Part shown: piece by piece, positions 59,101-64,000 of the stretch
Layout of the letters: the number at the start of each line of letters is the position of its first letter
Numbering within the stretch: position 1 is the stretch's first letter
From: Nepenthes gracilis
Taxonomy: Eukaryota; Streptophyta; Magnoliopsida; Caryophyllales; Nepenthaceae
Direction of reading: 5' to 3'
Length of the DNA stretch: 64,000 nucleotides
Assembly (NCBI GenBank): GCA_033239525.1
Contig: BSYO01000004.1
Span: 27,938,037-28,002,036, forward strand
Notes under the pieces: model-generated
The model's input: the letters and a program-made list of their open reading frames with translations, nothing else
Databases searched by the model: none
What the model was told of the DNA's origin: nothing
Position numbers and translations under genes: made by a program

Positions 59101-59753
59101 CATCAATGATGGTCAAGAAATACTTATATCCGTCATAAGATTCTTCTGAAAATGGTCCCCATAAGTCACAATGCACCATAGCAAATAAAGTGTGTGACTT
59201 ATGAATGCTGGGAGTGAAGCCATGTGACAAATGGAACATGGAGTCTCATTAAAAGAATGTAATGCTTCTTTAAGGGATCATGTATCAATTGAATTCTAGA
59301 ATGGGACACGTGTCCTGTCAGTCAATAAGTTAATTGGTAATGAAACAAAATTAGCAGAGGGCTTTGCAATTTGTTTCGAAAATTTGGAGAGAAAGCCAGC
59401 CAAGGTATTTGGGTTCATGTCATTATTCAGCAGATAGTATAAACCATTTTTCGCTTCACCCATCCCAATCATGGTCAGGCGGGGTCTGAATCAAGCAAAG
59501 GTTAGAGAAAAATAACGTGCGGCGTGACGAGTAGTGAGCTTTCACGAAAGCAAATTAAAGCGAAGGAGGGAACGCATGTCGTTAGTAAGGGTAATCACAT
59601 CACCAACGTGAGACAGCCTCCCATTGGCGGTTTCACGTGCCCAGCAGCAAACCGTTTATGCAAATACGGTGAGGGTCGCCATGTGATCTGTGGCCCACCC
59701 AAAATCCAAATATCTGTTTTTATTGCAAAAGGAGACGAGTAAAGGTTAATACG

Positions 59754-60842
59754 TCATGTTATCCGTTTTAGACTGATCACCAATGGGATCAAATGGGAAA
59801 CAATTTCTTTAGCTGTTTGGGTAGAGACAGCAGGGTCTTTAGACTGCAGTAAATTCATGAGTTGCCTGAACTGAGTTTTTGTCAAGGCGACTTTGTCATC
59901 CTCTTTCCCCTCGTGATCAGCAATGGTGTTAAAACTGAAATGATTGGCCGAAAAAGTATTCGTTCCAGACTTACCATGAGGTTTCGGATTGAAAGGGAAA
60001 CCATGAAGTTGGTAACACTTATCAATGGTATGACCCGTTTTATTACAGTGAGTACAAATAGGCATTTCGGCATTCCCAACCTTAAAGCATTGTTCAATGG
60101 TGTGTCCTGAGACACGGCAGTGGACACAAAAGGGCCGGTCTTTCTTTTGTATAGATGTTTGTTTCACAAATTTCTTAGGGTTATTGATAACCCGTAAGGC
60201 CATTGGTTCGGTGTGAACAGAGGATAACATCCGATGATGTTTTTCTTGTTGCTGTATAACGAAGAAGACTCTGTTGATGGATGGGAGAGGATCCATCAAC
60301 ATAATCTGGTCCCGAACGTTAGTATAAGAATCATTTAAACCTATTAAAAACTGAATAACACATCCCTCCGATAGCGGCTGGACAAACACCTTTAATTTGC
60401 CGCATGCACAATCTGGGATGGGGTCATCATCCCATATTATTTTTAGTTTGCCGTAGTACATACTTACCGGATCTTGCTCTTGCAAGAGACAAGCCAACGA
60501 TTTTTTGAGTTGGAAAATACGAGCCCATTTCTTTGGGTAAAGCGATCCCATGACTCCTTCCGATTTGAATCGTCATCGATAAAAGCGACTTTTAATGGAT
60601 AGGCTAATGGAGTTTTGTATCAGTAAACCATATCATTGCATCGTCCCGGGCTTGAAAAGGGGATCGTTGGAATCGATGGGTTTTGGAGCAGTGCCATCGA
60701 TGAAGTGAAGTTTGTTTTTGGCCCTCAAGCTTGGCATGATTACGGACCAAGTAGAGTAGTTGTCGGCGGTGAGTAAATCGGCAAACAGGCTATCATCGGG
60801 TTCAGTTGGATTTGTGGGATCTGAAAAATTTTGAAACCGCAA
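59754..60842 (-). pseudogene. gag: Copia gag with two zinc knuckles, interrupted
   Basis: Two pieces are out of register. 60842-60633 reads LLTADNYSTWSVIMPSLRAK and KNKLHFIDG, the N-terminal gag domain. 60551-59754 reads RIFQLKKSLACLLQEQDPVS, YYGKLKIIWDD, then CVHCRVSGHTIEQC and CTHCNKTGHTIDKC, two CX2CX4HX4C knuckles in a row, and QLHGFP. A stop (60633) and about 80 bases of shifted frame separate them. The protein would package the RNA. Confidence 0.82.
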
Positions 60843-60928
60843 GAGATTAGGGTTGCAAGCTCGTAGAAAGTTCGACGTTTGACATATTGTCGGAAGGAGA
60901 AAGTTTGTGATTCATCTTTTCGATACCA

Positions 60929-61238
60929 TGTAAGAAAGCGTGAGAAGATTTGAAGAAGCCTTAAGCGAAGGAGGCGGACGAGAAGCAAAAATGGAGGAGG
61001 AAGATGGCAGCAAAGCTGCCGTTTCATTTAATGCTTTGTGGAAATACTCGATTGCTTCACACCTCACACTGCCAAAACTAGCCTAAAAGCGAATACAAGC
61101 GTTGCCTAAATACATACCCGAAAAATAAAATACAAAATATCGAAAATAACAAAAATATGGAAATACAATAAACCAATTCCTAAATAAAATATACTATAAT
61201 ACAAAATATGGAAATACAATATCACGTATTTTCTAATA
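60929..61238 (-). repeat. 5' LTR of the minus-strand Copia element
   Basis: 310 bp. On the minus strand it starts TATTAGAAAATACGTGATA and ends CTTTCTTACA, directly followed by TGGTATCGAAAAG. It shares long identical runs with 56344-56684. Confidence 0.87.
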
Positions 61239-61685
61239 GAAGGCATTGGCAGGAGGCAAACAGTTTTCCTTATACTTAAAAACTGAAGACACAATCTCAT
61301 CCTGACAAAATTTCAAGTTCTAATTGAGCTCTATAATTCAGCCAATTGCTTTTTTTTCCAGAACGAAATTGTTTTATCTTACATAATCATCCAGATGAAT
61401 ATCACAAACATGAACAAATGACACCTGTTTTATAAATTTGAGCTTCAGCAGATTCAATAGTATTGCACAGTAAGCGTCGGAATCAGAAACAAACAAGATA
61501 TCGAGAGGGAATATAGACGGAAGCAGGACCACAAACACAAAAATTCAAAAATAGAACATCCGAAACTATAGTTCCAAGTCAAAAACAAATGGACAACGAA
61601 ATTTATCTACGAAAAGCAATTGCTATTAACGTTCCATAGGTTTAATAAAGTTGATTAATTCTGCTACGAAATCGGAAGAATTAAC
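61239..61685 (-). other. Possible exon next to the Copia insertion and following intron
   Basis: Minus strand: an acceptor GAAATTTTGTCAG|GATGAG at about 61303 opens a frame DEIVSSVFKYKENCLPPANA that runs into the Copia target site. Past the element (56343 downward) the frame continues FKGVSFMSLCC to a good donor GGTAAGGG. If real, the Copia element split this exon. The remaining 61304-61685 looks like intron. I do not recognise the protein. Confidence 0.3.
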
Positions 61686-61774
61686 CTTTTGTTGCGGCGA
61701 TAATTAATAATGAGAGGCGAGAGACGGAAAGGGAGGGCGGAGGCGGCCATGGCATAACACAGCTGCTGCAGCAT
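61686..61774 (-). CDS. Candidate first exon of an unidentified minus-strand gene
   Basis: ATG at 61774 (a second at 61750) opens MLQQLCYAMAASALPFRLSP, then LIINYRRNK, up to a donor AACAAAAG|GTTAATTC at 61685. The Ala/Ser/Arg-rich sequence could be an organelle transit peptide. Upstream are a GC-rich leader and, on the minus strand, ACTATATAATGC at about 61869-61880. The mixture of TATA box, GC-rich leader, ATG and donor looks like a gene start. Its phase does not agree with the possible exon at 61303, so the link is unproven. No family recognised. Confidence 0.35.
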
Positions 61775-61870
61775 CTTGTTGGGAAAACGCGGGGGAGCCC
61801 AGGCAATACAGAGTTGACGACGGAGAGAGAGGCGGGGGCGGGGTGGCTTTTCCAGTTTGGTAAGAAAGCA

Positions 61871-61878
61871 TTATATAG
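61871..61878 (-). promoter_or_regulatory. TATA-like box upstream of the candidate first exon
   Basis: On the minus strand ACTATATAATGC lies about 100 bases upstream of the ATG at 61774, before a C/G-rich leader. A plausible core promoter. Confidence 0.35.
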
Positions 61879-61884
61879 TTAATG

Positions 61885-64000
61885 AATTAATCTTAATTTC
61901 GTTTTAAAAAGATATTTTTGAGACATCATTATTATTACACAACAATATAATATAAAAATAGACAGAGAGAGAGAGATCAAATTTTTTTTAAAAAAAAATC
62001 TAATTTATTTAAGCTTGTCCACCGCCAATTTTAATATTATGAATAAAATCTTTATAGATAACTTAATTATATAGATTGATATAAAACTTTCTTCTCTTGT
62101 TTAATTAATAGTTAGAAAAAAATGATACTACTAAATTCAACTGTAGTATTTGATGCATATTTAAAATTTAGATTACGATTCAAATAAATTTACGTTGAAC
62201 TATCAAATATTTTATATGAATTTTGTACACTATAACAATAATTAAGAGTTCTAATAATATAAAACTCACTCTCCAATATATCCTATAATATTCAAATCAG
62301 TAGGCTTTTTAAAAATTTAGAATATGGGAGGGATCACGAGGATGAGAGAGATAGAAAGAAATGGATGGCTTAGTTTTATATTGTATAGAAGAATAAGTTT
62401 ATTAGATGACTTTACATTATTGGCTAAGGATAGTTTCCTATAAAGAAATGATCGATCACAATTTTGGGTGGTTAGATCAATTGAAAACTAATTAGTTTAA
62501 TCATTTCTTTCGCACGTTCTAATTGTAGGATTTTTTAGAAATAGCTTAGCCGATAATAATGGGCAATTGACATTAAGAGACTATTATCTGAATTAACTGT
62601 AGAGTGTATAAATTGCTCGATTTGTTTAATCGCTTGATTAGTTTAACCATTAAGTTTGATTAACCGCTTAATTTGATATTCGTATTTCAAATCATTTGGG
62701 CTTTATAACCTAATCTATCCGATAACCATTTAACCATTCGATCATTTGTCTAATTTTGATTTCTTTTGATTAAAATTGCATCAAAATAGGACTCTATTTT
62801 TTTGAATTTGGACTTAATATATGGATTAATACTTTCTCTTTTTTAGCTCACTATTCTTAGACTTATTGTGTTAATCAATCATGTTAGTCTTATTGAAATA
62901 ATACTCAACACTAACCCCCATATTTAGAAGTTAAATTCATGCTTTAACAATGCATGAAATAAGGATCAAATTAGCCCATCTATTGCACTATCAGAGCACT
63001 TCTTCTTAAGAAAATCAAAATCAATGAATAGTCGTTATAATTAGTCATGTCAATTAAAATCTACTATCCTGTGATTTCAATTGAGACTATTTGACTATTT
63101 ATTGTTTACTATTGCTTCAAAATACTTCTTTTTCAGACTTATTTTTTGCTATAATTTGAGCTAATCTCTCATTTTATTTTCTTTATTCGATTTTTCATGC
63201 CTTAAAGCTAATGGAGTCGGTTAGATCTTTCAATTGTTTCATTGTTTGATGGATCTTTCATCTTAAACAGAAAGATATATGATCATGATGCCATGATATT
63301 TTGTTGAGTATTATTATTGAAGTCCATTCTGATTTCTTTTTTTAAAAGAAAAAATCATTTTAATTTTTCTTTTTTATACAATATCACTATTTAAATTGGT
63401 TTTTGGCTTAAGAAATTACTCGTGGAAACGTATGCCATAGGGGGCATCTTGGCTCATACACCATCTTTGATGGAACTAGTATACATGTTAAGATGCATCC
63501 ACCGCAGAGTTTCTAATTGCCTACTATTAATCTGCATGAGTCGTTTGACTAAATGTTGCCATTTCTTTTTCCATTTGCACAAATTGTTGTTGAAGATAAG
63601 CATGTTGAATCTTTTACTACTAATGAGATTTATCGCATGGATACTTTACTGATTGGCTTAGTATTTTTATGCATTTTGTACAAAAGCATTTGCAAGAATA
63701 AATAAAAAGATGATATTTTTATTTTTGTATATGGACTATATTTGTTAATCTATTTCTTTTGTATTTGGTCTTGTATATATCCATGTGAAAATGTAAAGTC
63801 ATCAAAAATTTTGAATAATAGATAAATTCGAATGAAAACTTATTGATTCATGATTTTGATGTATGAGTATGTCGAGTGATAACCCGAAAAATAATCTTTC
63901 TATTTTGGTAAGATCTAACAACTCGGTCTTTTGACAAATAGGAAGCCTTAAATAATATAACTAGAATTTTAATAGTTTATTGGTCATTGTCTAAATGATT
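61885..64000. other. AT-rich intergenic DNA
   Basis: No gene recognised on either strand. There is a short GA run near 61964-61976 and several repeated TTTAAYYATT-type motifs around 62610-62760, without clear unit structure. The ORF at 63422-63652 matches nothing known to me. Confidence 0.5.

Larger units (their letters stand above)
56339..61243 (-). mobile_element. Ty1/copia retrotransposon, decayed, minus strand
   Basis: The element proper is 56344-61238 (4895 bp) between near-matching 5-bp flanks GAACG (56339-56343) and GAAGG (61239-61243). On the minus strand the 5' LTR is 61238-60929, followed by TGGTATCGAAAAGATG (PBS, 60928 downward), gag, integrase, reverse transcriptase, RNase H, a polypurine tract TGCGGGGGCG and the 3' LTR 56684-56344. 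Both LTRs begin TATTAG rather than TGTTAG and end CTTACA, so this is a TA...CA-type element. gag and pol have stops and frameshifts. Confidence 0.88.

Overview
This 64 kb window is nuclear DNA from a flowering plant, most likely a woody eudicot. It is AT-rich, its genes have spliceosomal introns, and it holds plant-specific genes among many LTR retrotransposons and few genes. No bacterial features, rRNA, tRNA or CRISPR arrays were seen. Three host genes can be supported: an intronless stress-response A/B-barrel (dabb) protein (+, 11552-12316); MED20, a Mediator subunit (-, five exons, 17754-24794); and a GRF5/6-clade growth-regulating factor (-, 42270-43767) that keeps its miR396 target site. 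A short 3' remnant of a DENN-domain gene (-, 51822-53441) carries two frameshifts and is a pseudogene. Around it lie candidate exons of one or more minus-strand genes I could not identify.

Layout: 1-2484 is AT-rich intergenic DNA with a MITE-like palindrome. 2490-8672 is a complete but pol-less Ty3/gypsy element (element A). 9370-10240 is a probable old LTR. 11552-12316 is the dabb gene. 17754-24794 is MED20, whose 5 kb fourth intron holds a decayed LINE. 26992-29985 is a decayed Copia element, followed 43 bp later by a 10.6 kb Ty3/gypsy Tat-type element (element B, 30028-40612). 42270-43767 is the GRF gene. 46731-46926 is a MITE-like element. 48000-49012 is LTR-like with a tandem hairpin array. 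51822-53441 is the DENN remnant. 54890-55400 is a gypsy gag scrap. 56344-61238 is a minus-strand Copia element with TA...CA ends. 61686-61774 is a candidate first exon with a TATA box upstream. The rest is AT-rich.

The most interesting system is the pair of related Tat-type elements A and B. Both carry, between the pol position and the 3' LTR, (i) a tandem array of about 40-bp units whose CTCGG/CCGAG stem is kept while the six-base loop differs, and (ii) a large gene on the opposite strand to gag-pol. That gene has a conserved N-terminal domain, a basic NLS-like patch, a coiled-coil C-terminus and an intron at the same place in both elements. A block of about 27 bp just upstream of its start is also conserved. 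Element A has lost all of pol and the centre of gag but keeps the array and the antisense gene. This suggests that the antisense module and hairpin array are worth keeping in a non-autonomous element. An antisense accessory gene is known from Tat-lineage elements such as maize Grande (gene 23); the shared intron, the upstream block and the stem-conserving array are what I would examine first.
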